IMG/VR virus record: IMGVR_UViG_3300046516_001277 | Span: 1 to 46,240 of that record | Direction: 5' to 3' (one strand) | DNA length: 46,240 bases | From: a virus | Shown here: piece after piece, positions 21,339 to 28,307 of the stretch | How positions within the stretch are numbered: the first letter of the stretch is position 1 | How the letters are laid out: every line of letters starts with the position of its first letter | Position numbers and translations under genes: made by a program | The notes under the pieces: generated by a model | The model's database searches: none | Told to the model about the DNA's origin: nothing | Seen by the model: the letters and a program-made list of their open reading frames with translations, nothing else

Positions 21339-22394
21339 ATGGCAACCGGTCTACTACCTGGAAGGCTTTCAACCGGGGCCTTACCCGGCCGCTATGCCGC
21401 GGGTGCGCTTCCGGGCCGTTACTCCAGCCTCGGCTTACCCGGTCGACTCCCGACGATTGCCCCGCCGACGGTCTCCTCGGCCACGGTGGCGGCAAACGGC
21501 GTCACGATTACGGTCGTCTTCTCCGAGGCGGTGACCGGCTCGACGGGATTCTCAGTCGCGGTGCCGAACCTCCTGGCCATGACGTACGTTTCGGGTACCG
21601 GGACAAACACGTTCGTCTTCACCTCGGCCCTTCCCGTCCTGGCCGTCGACACTCCGAAGTTGACGTACTCCGAGGGCGATTTCATCGACGGATCCGGCAG
21701 CGGGCTCGGCGGCCTGTCCGGCTTTGCGATGACGAACAACTCGACTCAGGTTTCGACGCCGCACACAACGACGGTGACCACGGCCGGGGCCGGAACCTTC
21801 ACGGCACCGACGAACCTTGCGGGCACACTTCAGCTTGAGGGGTACGGCGGGGGCGAAAAATCGCTTCCAGGTGATTCGCTTCAGTCTCAACCTGGTGGGG
21901 GAGGCGGTGCCTATTCCAAGGTAAACGCCTTCGCAGCCATACCCGGAACCGTTTACAACTACGTCGTTGCGGCCGGCGGCACGGCAAGTGCGGGTCAGGC
22001 AGGGGGCAACACGACTTTCAACGTGACAACAATGGTGGCAGTTGGCGGCCACGACTCATTCGGCGGGTCGGCTAGTGACTGCACCGGGGACGTTACACAC
22101 TCCGGCGGCGACGGAGGTGCCAGTCGAAGTCTTACCGGAGGTGGGGGAGGTTCCAGTGCCTCTTCGGCCGCGGACGGCGGGGCCGGCGCTCAGGGAAACG
22201 GAACGAACATCGGCGGCCTCGGCGGCACGGTGTCGGGTGGCGGAAGCGGCGGGGCCGGCGGCAACGGGACGGGAAACGGCGTGGCGGGATCGGCTCCAGG
22301 TGGCGGCGGTGGAGGGGCAAGCAAGACGATTGCCTTTACCGGGGGTAACGGCGGTGACGGCAAACTAATCGTCACCTACGCCACCCGAACTTGA
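21339..22394 (+). CDS. Ig-like/SwmB-type plus glycine-rich surface protein, 351 aa
   Basis: Residues 1-40 contain four LPGR repeats (LLPGRL, ALPGRY, ALPGRY, GLPGRL). PPTVSSATVAANGVTITVVF to LSGFAMTNNS (about 42-138) matches the 'SwmB'-type bacterial Ig-like module. A third module is extremely Gly/Ser/Ala-rich (GGGGGAYSKVNAFAAIPGTV, later GGGGGGASKTIAFTGGNGGD and KLIVTY), the layout of glycine-rich domains on phage tail or surface fibres. Probably a virion adhesin or head fibre. Low-complexity DNA and sense-antisense GC bias are strong here. No signal peptide. Confidence 0.7.
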   Translation: MATGLLPGRLSTGALPGRYAAGALPGRYSSLGLPGRLPTIAPPTVSSATVAANGVTITVVFSEAVTGSTGFSVAVPNLLAMTYVSGTGTNTFVFTSALPVLAVDTPKLTYSEGDFIDGSGSGLGGLSGFAMTNNSTQVSTPHTTTVTTAGAGTFTAPTNLAGTLQLEGYGGGEKSLPGDSLQSQPGGGGGAYSKVNAFAAIPGTVYNYVVAAGGTASAGQAGGNTTFNVTTMVAVGGHDSFGGSASDCTGDVTHSGGDGGASRSLTGGGGGSSASSAADGGAGAQGNGTNIGGLGGTVSGGGSGGAGGNGTGNGVAGSAPGGGGGGASKTIAFTGGNGGDGKLIVTYATRT

Positions 22395-22483
22395 GAACAA
22401 TGGCTTGGGCCCCATTGGGGGAAGGCGACCTGGCCGGACTGGATTCTGTCGATCTGATATTCGTCCTTGAGGAGTCAACCGAT

Positions 22484-22966
22484 ATGCCGGGAACGATTTC
22501 CAAAGAAGTGGTTCAGGCCCTCATCGAAAATCCGCTTCCGGTCATTCCGGTAAAACCCGTTGAGGTGACGCCCGCGCCGCACTCGGATCCTTACCGTACG
22601 GTCCCCGAACCGGGAAGTGAGGGTACGGGCTTTCTCAAGCCGATGTTTGTGAAGGCCGTCGACTCGGTGAAAACATGGTCCCCTACCTGGTGGTTCGAAA
22701 AGGGAGGTATACCGGGTGCGATGTGCGGGCTATGTCTCCTTCTCTTCTACGCCCTCTCGGGCGCTCAGAAAGAAGGCCAGAAAGCTCTCATCGAAGGATT
22801 CCAAACCTCGGAAAAGAATCGTTCGGCCGAGAACCACGAATTGATTCGGGGAATCCTCCAGCAACAGGCAGCCATGACACAAGAAATGCACCAGGTTGCC
22901 AAGCTGCTGGAAAAACTCGACATCAAGCTTGAAAAGCTCAGCTTGCCAAAACAGGAACTACATTAA
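22484..22966 (+). CDS. Single-span membrane protein with C-terminal helix, 160 aa
   Basis: Start chosen at the ATG at 22484 because GAGGAG lies 8 nt before it; the frame stays open to a TTG at 22391 overlapping the previous stop. Pro-rich N-terminal half (PVIPVKPVEVTPAPHSDPY), one membrane segment at about residues 79-97 (GAMCGLCLLLFYALSG), then a long charged helix (LIRGILQQQAAMTQEMHQVA and LLEKLDIKLEKLSL) likely to be coiled coil. A holin, spanin or injection-related role is possible, but no partner is visible. Confidence 0.6.
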   Translation: MPGTISKEVVQALIENPLPVIPVKPVEVTPAPHSDPYRTVPEPGSEGTGFLKPMFVKAVDSVKTWSPTWWFEKGGIPGAMCGLCLLLFYALSGAQKEGQKALIEGFQTSEKNRSAENHELIRGILQQQAAMTQEMHQVAKLLEKLDIKLEKLSLPKQELH

Positions 22967-23030
22967 ACTCACGTCATTGACAGTCACGTCGGTTTATTGA
23001 CTTCAATCCTTCGCAAACTACGTTCACCCT

Positions 23031-23081
23031 GTCACCCTGGCCGTGCTCTGGCACGGACGGGGCCGGGCCGGTCGGGGTGAC
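23031..23081 (+). promoter_or_regulatory. Structured leader before the papain-like gene
   Basis: GTCACCC (23031-23037) pairs with GGGTGAC (23075-23081), enclosing the hairpin CCGTGC-TCTG-GCACGG (23041-23056) and a GGCCGGGCCGG segment. Two TTGAC words lie upstream (TTGACA about 22976-22981 and TTGACT about 22997-23002), which could be -35 boxes, but no good -10 follows. It could be an RNA control element, an attenuator or a promoter-linked operator of the gene at 23120. Confidence 0.35.
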
Positions 23082-23119
23082 GAACAACCCGTCCTTGAAC
23101 CGTCCGAGTAGGTGAACGC

Positions 23120-24406
23120 ATGGCGAATCCGAATGTGATTGAACGCGACATCCCCGGGGTGGGGAAGGTGATGTTGGTGGACCGGGAAAAGCTACGACGA
23201 CGAACCGATCGACGCTTCTTCCGCAAGATGGCGGCCAAGCATCCGACGGTTGGTGAACCGGTAATGCCGGTGGTGACCGACGTTTCGAATGGCGAAAAGA
23301 TCAAGTACCCAATCCTCGGCAACGGCCGCGTCGGGGATTGCTACTATGCGGCCGCGTTGCACATGGTTCAATCGTTCTTGGGCCAGTACGGGGCCGAACC
23401 GAACTGGAACGAGAACGACGTCATCGCCCGCTACGAAGTCCTTTCCGGCGGTGACAACGGGCTGTCGGACGACGACATTTACCCGGAATGGATCAAGGGT
23501 ATCCTCGGGCCGAATGGTCCTAACAAGATCGTCGATTCGTTGCTGATTTCCCCGACCGATACGGCAACCATCAAAATTGCCATCTGGAGGTTCACGGGGG
23601 TCCTACTGACGATTTCGCTGTCGGACAACTTCGACAACAACGCTTCTCCAGGTGCAACCTGGGATCAGCCGTCCGGCAACTTTGTCGGCGGCCACGCTAT
23701 CATCCTGACCGGTGCGAACGCGAAAGGTGGGTTCGACCTTCGGACCTGGGGGATCAGCCCGCCAATCAATATCACCCCTCGCGGGATCGCGGGTAGCGAC
23801 CCGGAAATTATCGTTGTCTTCAGCCCGGAACAGTACAACCCGGAAACTCGGCTTTCCGCGGCCGGGTTCACCTGGGAAGAGGACCGTCAGCTTTGGATTC
23901 AGTACGGCGGGAAGGACGTCGGGCCGGCTCCGTGGGGCCCTCCTCCCCCTCCTCCGATTGTTCCGCCGGTCGTGCCACCCGTGGTGCCGCCAATCGTTCC
24001 GCCGGTAGTGCCTCCGATCGTACCTCCGGTGGTTCCTCCGTCACCCCCGCCGGCACCCATTAACTTCCCGGTGAGTGACATCGTGGGTTCGGTGGCTATC
24101 CCGGGGCCCTTCGGTGTCGTTCATCAATGCCCGATCGTCGCAGTGGCGACACCTCGGCCGATGCACCGAAGCCCGGCCGGTTGGAGTTGGCCACCGATCG
24201 GGGGAGAAGACTGGATTCCTCCGCTCGTCCAGCCGTGGGAAGTTGGGGATTGGCAAAACACCCCGAATAAGGGGAAGAAAATGGGGGCAAACTGGTCGAA
24301 AGTACCGGCTGACCTCATGAAGCTGTACCAGGATTTCCCGCAAGTCTGGCCTGATGTGGTTCAGCTTTTAACGGACATGGGTGTCCCGATCCCGAACCTG
24401 GGATAG
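23120..24406 (+). CDS. Papain-like cysteine-peptidase-type domain with Pro-Val hinge and C-terminal module, 428 aa
   Basis: Residues 68-80 NGRVGDCYYAAAL put a Cys (74) at the start of a helix, as in papain-fold enzymes, and VGGHAIILTGANAKGG (189-204) supplies His192 in a strand; FDLRTWG (205-211) stands where papains have NSWG, so the usual Asn is missing and activity is uncertain. Residues 273-312 are a repeated PPVVPP/PPIVPP hinge. The C-terminal 115 residues form a Trp- and Pro-rich module (WSWPPIGGEDWIPPLVQPWE). The gene stands alone between a structured leader and a terminator, like an independently controlled accessory gene. Targets could be host envelope or virion proteins; unknown. 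Confidence 0.65.
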   Translation: MANPNVIERDIPGVGKVMLVDREKLRRRTDRRFFRKMAAKHPTVGEPVMPVVTDVSNGEKIKYPILGNGRVGDCYYAAALHMVQSFLGQYGAEPNWNENDVIARYEVLSGGDNGLSDDDIYPEWIKGILGPNGPNKIVDSLLISPTDTATIKIAIWRFTGVLLTISLSDNFDNNASPGATWDQPSGNFVGGHAIILTGANAKGGFDLRTWGISPPINITPRGIAGSDPEIIVVFSPEQYNPETRLSAAGFTWEEDRQLWIQYGGKDVGPAPWGPPPPPPIVPPVVPPVVPPIVPPVVPPIVPPVVPPSPPPAPINFPVSDIVGSVAIPGPFGVVHQCPIVAVATPRPMHRSPAGWSWPPIGGEDWIPPLVQPWEVGDWQNTPNKGKKMGANWSKVPADLMKLYQDFPQVWPDVVQLLTDMGVPIPNLG

Positions 24407-24431
24407 AATCTTGCCCGAGAGCGATAGGACG

Positions 24432-24465
24432 GCCGGGGTGGCTCGTTGCCACCCCGGCATTTTTT
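24432..24465 (+). terminator. Strong intrinsic terminator
   Basis: GCCGGGGTGGC (24432-24442) and GCCACCCCGGC (24448-24458) form a perfect 11-bp stem with a TCGTT loop, followed by A and six T (24460-24465). Ends the papain-like gene. Confidence 0.92.
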
Positions 24466-24482
24466 GAACACTGGAGAACGCT

Positions 24483-25148
24483 ATGAAATTCGCACGTTTC
24501 GCCCTGGCCCTTGTAGTGGCCTCGATTTCGGTCAGCCTGTCGAACGCCCAAGGTCCCATTCGCAAGTTCCTGCACGGTGGAACCCCGGTACGTGACCTGT
24601 TCTCCGGGGCAAGCTCTTGCGGCTCGTCCGCGATGGGCTCATGTGCAAGCGGAATGTCTTCCGGCTCATGTAGTTCGGCAACAAGCTTTGGAGCGTGCGG
24701 CACGGCCGCGACGACTGCTCCGACCCTGGCGACCGGGACGGTAACGACTGTCAAGGCTCCGGTCGGCTCCATCCGTTCGACCGTCGTTCACGACCTGGTG
24801 AGGCTGAAGGTAGCGGCCGAACTCAGGAAGCAAGGGAAAACGGCCGGTGAAGCTCGAACGCTCGCCGAGTCTCTATCGGATCAACTGATTGAAGGGGCCG
24901 GCTCAGCCGTCGGCGTACCTGGTGGCTTCTTTCAGCAGTTGCTTGCCGATCTGATGGCCTTTATCAATTCGCCGAACGGGCAGGCGATATTGGGAGCCCT
25001 GGTGAAGTACCTCCTGGCCCTCCTCGGTGCGGACTCGGGAATTAACCCGGTTCACAACGGGACTCAGTTCACCGTGGTCATGCCGAAGCCTCTGTACCTC
25101 GACCAACGCGAACTCATATACCAGTGGAACCACTCGCTTTCGGTATAA
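24483..25148 (+). CDS. Secreted Ser/Cys/Ala-rich protein, 221 aa
   Basis: MKFARFALALVVASISVSLSNAQ is a classic Sec signal peptide with predicted cleavage after NA at about residue 22. The next ~55 residues are rich in Ser, Cys, Gly and Ala (for example CGSSAMGSCASGMSSGSCSS), which could be disulphide-bonded or heavily modified after export. A helical region follows (VVHDLVRLKVAAELRKQGKT) and a hydrophobic patch near 165-178 (AILGALVKYLLALLG). A phage gene with a signal peptide usually acts on the infected cell: superinfection exclusion, a lysis-related role or surface change. Flanked by a terminator on the left. Confidence 0.7.
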   Translation: MKFARFALALVVASISVSLSNAQGPIRKFLHGGTPVRDLFSGASSCGSSAMGSCASGMSSGSCSSATSFGACGTAATTAPTLATGTVTTVKAPVGSIRSTVVHDLVRLKVAAELRKQGKTAGEARTLAESLSDQLIEGAGSAVGVPGGFFQQLLADLMAFINSPNGQAILGALVKYLLALLGADSGINPVHNGTQFTVVMPKPLYLDQRELIYQWNHSLSV

Positions 25149-25192
25149 GAGTTGCATTGACGGTAGAACGGATCATTTACCCGAGGCCGATC

Positions 25193-25639
25193 ATGCCAGA
25201 CGGAAGACACAACTGTAATTGCGGGGGCGATTGTCACAAGTGCCTCCTCTGGCATATCATCGACCAAAACAATGAAATCCTTGTCGCCCTGGAGGTGAAC
25301 CCCTCCAAGCTGCAAGAACTGGCCGACAAGCTCAACAAAAAGACGGCTGCGGTCAAAGCGGCCGTTGACGCCAACCCGATCCCCCTCGGTCACCAACCCC
25401 ATTCCTCGACGAAGGAGTTTTCCATGAATCCGATGGACGCCATCACCAAAGCCGTCAACGACGCAAGCGCCGGTGACGACTCGATTATCGCCCTCTGTAC
25501 CGGCCTCTCGGCCTACATTGCGGCGCACAAGACCGACCCGGCCGCCCTCCAGGCGCTGGCCGACAGCCTGAATAGCAAGACGGCCGCCGTTGTAGCCGCA
25601 ATCGCAGCGAACCCAATTCCGGCGACTGCCAAGAAATAA
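25193..25639 (+). CDS. Cys-rich N-terminus plus duplicated helical domain, 148 aa
   Basis: ATG at 25193. N-terminus HNCNCGGDCHKCLLWHII has four Cys and two His that can bind metal. Two similar repeats follow: LVALEVNPSKLQELADKLNK to DANPIP (about 33-66) and GLSAYIAAHKTDPAALQALA to AANPIP (about 104-143), an evident tandem duplication (LADKLNKKTAAV versus LADSLNSKTAAV). A second in-frame ATG at 25424 sits exactly before the second repeat with a perfect AAGGAG SD. Function unknown; possibly a host-directed accessory protein. It shares the terminator-bounded block with the secreted protein. Confidence 0.65.
   Translation: MPDGRHNCNCGGDCHKCLLWHIIDQNNEILVALEVNPSKLQELADKLNKKTAAVKAAVDANPIPLGHQPHSSTKEFSMNPMDAITKAVNDASAGDDSIIALCTGLSAYIAAHKTDPAALQALADSLNSKTAAVVAAIAANPIPATAKK
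25412..25426 (+). promoter_or_regulatory. Internal ribosome-binding site and in-frame start
   Basis: AAGGAG (25412-25417), six bases, then ATG (25424-25426), in frame with the 148-aa gene. It would yield a 71-aa product that begins MNPMDAITKA and consists of the second repeat only. SD strength and spacing are better than at many true starts in this window. This supports a second, shorter isoform, or the fusion of two formerly separate genes. Confidence 0.5.
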
Positions 25640-25666
25640 CCTTGTCACGTTAAGACGTGGAACAAC

Positions 25667-25698
25667 CCGCCCCTTGTGAACCAAGGGGCGGTTTCGTT
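25667..25698 (+). terminator. Intrinsic terminator before the terminase genes
   Basis: CCGCCCCTTG (25667-25676) and CAAGGGGCGG (25682-25691) form a perfect 10-bp stem with loop TGAAC, followed by TTTCGTTT. The T-tract is broken by CG, so it may be leaky, which would let the terminase genes share upstream transcripts. Confidence 0.75.
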
Positions 25699-25708
25699 TA
25701 ATCCGATC

Positions 25709-26167
25709 ATGCCACCCAAAGCACAAAGCCCAAAGAAAGTTCTCGTCGGAGACGACACCGAGAACCTGAAGACGCTGCTCTCCCAAGTCATTGAAGAAAT
25801 CGGCGGCCCGCAAGCCCTGGCCGTCCATATCGCTAAGCACCTCAAAGACCCGAACTCTAATCCTTACCTCCAGACGCGGGCTTTTCAGACACTCATCAAG
25901 ATCATGACGAGTGTAGATTCGAACCGGATCGACGGCCTGGTGGACGTGCCGCTCTCGGATGAAGAGTTAGAAGAGGTGATTGTGAAGGATACCGTCCGGT
26001 TCATGGTGTGGATTCCTACCGACATGTACGACGCCCTCCTTCTTCGAATCAGCGAACAACGGGCCCTGTATGCCATGCGGGAAGAGAAAGCTCGGCTCGC
26101 CAAGGAGAACGCTGACCGACCGGTGGGGCAAGGCATTGCAGGTGTCACCAAGAGTGAGGCGACGTGA
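25709..26167 (+). CDS. Probable terminase small subunit, 152 aa
   Basis: ATG at 25709; an upstream in-frame GTG would lie in the terminator. The protein is helical (NLKTLLSQVIEEIGGPQALA, then QTRAFQTLIKIMTSVDS), with a conserved-looking WIPTDMYDALL patch and a charged C-terminal helix (MREEKARLAKENADRP). It directly precedes and overlaps the large terminase (GTGA), the normal place of the DNA-recognition subunit that selects and starts packaging. The call rests mainly on position and size; no clear helix-turn-helix is seen. Confidence 0.6.
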   Translation: MPPKAQSPKKVLVGDDTENLKTLLSQVIEEIGGPQALAVHIAKHLKDPNSNPYLQTRAFQTLIKIMTSVDSNRIDGLVDVPLSDEELEEVIVKDTVRFMVWIPTDMYDALLLRISEQRALYAMREEKARLAKENADRPVGQGIAGVTKSEAT

Positions 26168-27900
26168 AAGACTACCTCTCAGCCTTCGATGTCGACCTCT
26201 CGCGGCCGTTCACCTCTCAGGACCGCAAGAAGTTCATTCAGAACTACGCCGAGTATCAAGCTCGCCGCACCGAGGCGTTGAAGCTCTACGAACCGATGCC
26301 GATTCAAAAGGCATTCCATCAATCGCGGACCTACCTCCGGCTTTACATTGGCGGGAATCGATCGGGTAAGTCAGTCGGTACCGCGGTCGAATTCGCACGG
26401 GCCGTCCAGGGCCTCGACCCGTTCAACAAGTATGCGAAAACGAATGGCAAAATCTATGTGGTCGGGAAGAGCCTGAAACATTGTGCCGACACGATTTACC
26501 CGATGCTGTTCCGGCCGGGTGCCTTCAAGATCATTCAGGACGAACTCACGGGGAACTGGCGGACCTACCGGCCGTGGGATCCTCTCGATCGACTCCGCAA
26601 GGACGACGCCATTTTAGCGCCGCCCCTCATCCCGGAAAGAATGATAGACGGTTCGATCGGCTGGAAGTCAAAGGCGAAGCGGGAAATCGATACGATCCGG
26701 TTCACGACCGGTTGGGAAGCCCTGTTCTTCTCGGCCGAGGGACAACACCCGCAAGGTGGCAAAGCCGACCTGGTTTGGTTCGACGAAGAAATTCCGGCCT
26801 CCAAGCGGGACGGCCCCTGGTTCCCGGAAATGTCCGCCCGGCTCATCGACAAGGGCGGGGTGCTCATGTGGTCGGCGGCCCCGCAGAAGGGGTACGACGA
26901 ACTCTACGAACTCTATCAACGCGGGTTGAAGCAACAGGATCAGTACCGCATGGACCCGGCGAAGTATCCCAAGCCGGACATCGACATCTTCCACACTCAG
27001 CAAGAAGACAACCTTTACCTCGGGGCCGCGGAGCGGGCCCGGTTCATCCAGAACCTTTCGGCCGAGGAAGCTCTGGTACGCTCGAAGGGGCATTTCACGG
27101 TCTCGGCCCGTCTCGTCTATCCCGAGTTCTCGCTCCAGGTCCACGGGTACCCACTCGAAACTGAGATACCGGCCAACTGGACGATCTACATGTACGTCGA
27201 CCCGGGCCACGCCATTTGTGCGTGCCTGTTCGCCGCCTGTCCGCCGCTTGAGGAATGCCCGGATGAAGAGCCGATGGCTCTTGCGTACGACGAAATCTAC
27301 ATACCCCAAGCGAACGCGGCGTTGTTTGCCCAGGCAGTAAAGGAAAAGCTGAACGACCGGAAAGCGGAAGCTTTTATTATCGACATGCACGGGGCGAACC
27401 CGCACGAAGCCGGATCGGGATTGTCGATCTACGAACAGTACGAAGAGGCGTTGAAGGCACTCGGGGTGTCGAGTCGCACGACGGGGTACGGGTTCCTGGC
27501 GGGTAATGACAAGATCATGGCCGGGATTACGAAGGTCCACTCCTGGATGATGGTGAGGCAACAAGAGAAGAAAAAGGGGATCGAAATCCCTCCACACTTC
27601 CGCGTCCGCACGAACAAGGACCGAACGGTGTCGACCGTGCCGAACCTGGTGTGGGAACTCAACCGCTATCCGAAGCAGCGGGTTGCCGGTATTGTGACCG
27701 ACAAGCCGAACGACCGGGGGCCGACCCACCTCTGCCAATGCGTTCGCTACATGGCGATGCACGGGCCTGAGTATGTGGAGGTAGCGATGCGGGATCACGC
27801 CTACCGTCGGATGACCCGGTTTTTCGACCAACTCAAGGCCGATCAGCGCCGCGGAACGTCTTCCGGGGTTAGCTTTGGCCGGGCACGCGAAGGGGTTTAA
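26164..27900 (+). CDS. terL: Terminase large subunit
   Basis: 578 aa from GTG 26164. ATPase half: Walker A GGNRSGKS at residues 63-70, Walker B ADLVWFDEE at 201-209 and coupling motif LMWSAAPQKG at 234-243. Nuclease half: an RNase-H-like strand IYMYVDPGHA with Asp346 and a second acidic strand FIIDMHG with Asp407; the last motif region is CQCVRYMAMHG, where the usual Asp is replaced. It forms the motor that pumps DNA into the head through the portal and cuts concatemers. The leftward 387-residue frame opposite this gene is its antisense shadow. Confidence 0.95.
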   Translation: MKDYLSAFDVDLSRPFTSQDRKKFIQNYAEYQARRTEALKLYEPMPIQKAFHQSRTYLRLYIGGNRSGKSVGTAVEFARAVQGLDPFNKYAKTNGKIYVVGKSLKHCADTIYPMLFRPGAFKIIQDELTGNWRTYRPWDPLDRLRKDDAILAPPLIPERMIDGSIGWKSKAKREIDTIRFTTGWEALFFSAEGQHPQGGKADLVWFDEEIPASKRDGPWFPEMSARLIDKGGVLMWSAAPQKGYDELYELYQRGLKQQDQYRMDPAKYPKPDIDIFHTQQEDNLYLGAAERARFIQNLSAEEALVRSKGHFTVSARLVYPEFSLQVHGYPLETEIPANWTIYMYVDPGHAICACLFAACPPLEECPDEEPMALAYDEIYIPQANAALFAQAVKEKLNDRKAEAFIIDMHGANPHEAGSGLSIYEQYEEALKALGVSSRTTGYGFLAGNDKIMAGITKVHSWMMVRQQEKKKGIEIPPHFRVRTNKDRTVSTVPNLVWELNRYPKQRVAGIVTDKPNDRGPTHLCQCVRYMAMHGPEYVEVAMRDHAYRRMTRFFDQLKADQRRGTSSGVSFGRAREGV

Positions 27901-27901
27901 C

Positions 27902-28294
27902 GTGGCAAAGTTTCAGAAGTCGACACCGGTTGAAGATAAGGAAGACGAAAAGTACACGCCCGAGGAGGGGGACATCATTTGGACCCGGCACGGGGAAAGC
28001 CTCGCCGCGGATCCGACCCCGGCTATGGTGACACGGGTATGTCAGAATCGACGCCTTTGCGTGAATTTGCTCGGGAAAGATCAAGGCGTCCTCATCCCAT
28101 TCGACGACGTAATCCCTGGCGACGACGAGAAGTGGAAGGGCAAGTTGCCGCACAATCACCGGTGGTACCCGACACCGAAGACGTTGGAGTTCTTGGCGAT
28201 GCGGCAAGACCTCGCCATACTGAAGCGATATGTTGAGGAACTGATTACCTCGCCGAAGAACACGATCGGGACCGGGGCCGAGACCAAGCCCTAA
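27902..28294 (+). CDS. Hypothetical protein between terminase and portal, 130 aa
   Basis: GTG at 27902, almost abutting the terminase stop. Acidic N-terminus (STPVEDKEDEKYTPEEGDII), then WTRHGESLAADPTPAMVTRV, KDQGVLIPFDDVIPGDDEKW and a C-terminal helix (FLAMRQDLAILKRYVEELI). No family recognised. The location between the two packaging genes suggests a packaging or portal accessory. Confidence 0.65.
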   Translation: MAKFQKSTPVEDKEDEKYTPEEGDIIWTRHGESLAADPTPAMVTRVCQNRRLCVNLLGKDQGVLIPFDDVIPGDDEKWKGKLPHNHRWYPTPKTLEFLAMRQDLAILKRYVEELITSPKNTIGTGAETKP

Positions 28295-28307
28295 GAAGGA
28301 GTCGCCA

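Noticed and set aside
26668-27831. Leftward 387-codon frame
   Set aside because: Antisense of the unambiguous terminase large subunit.
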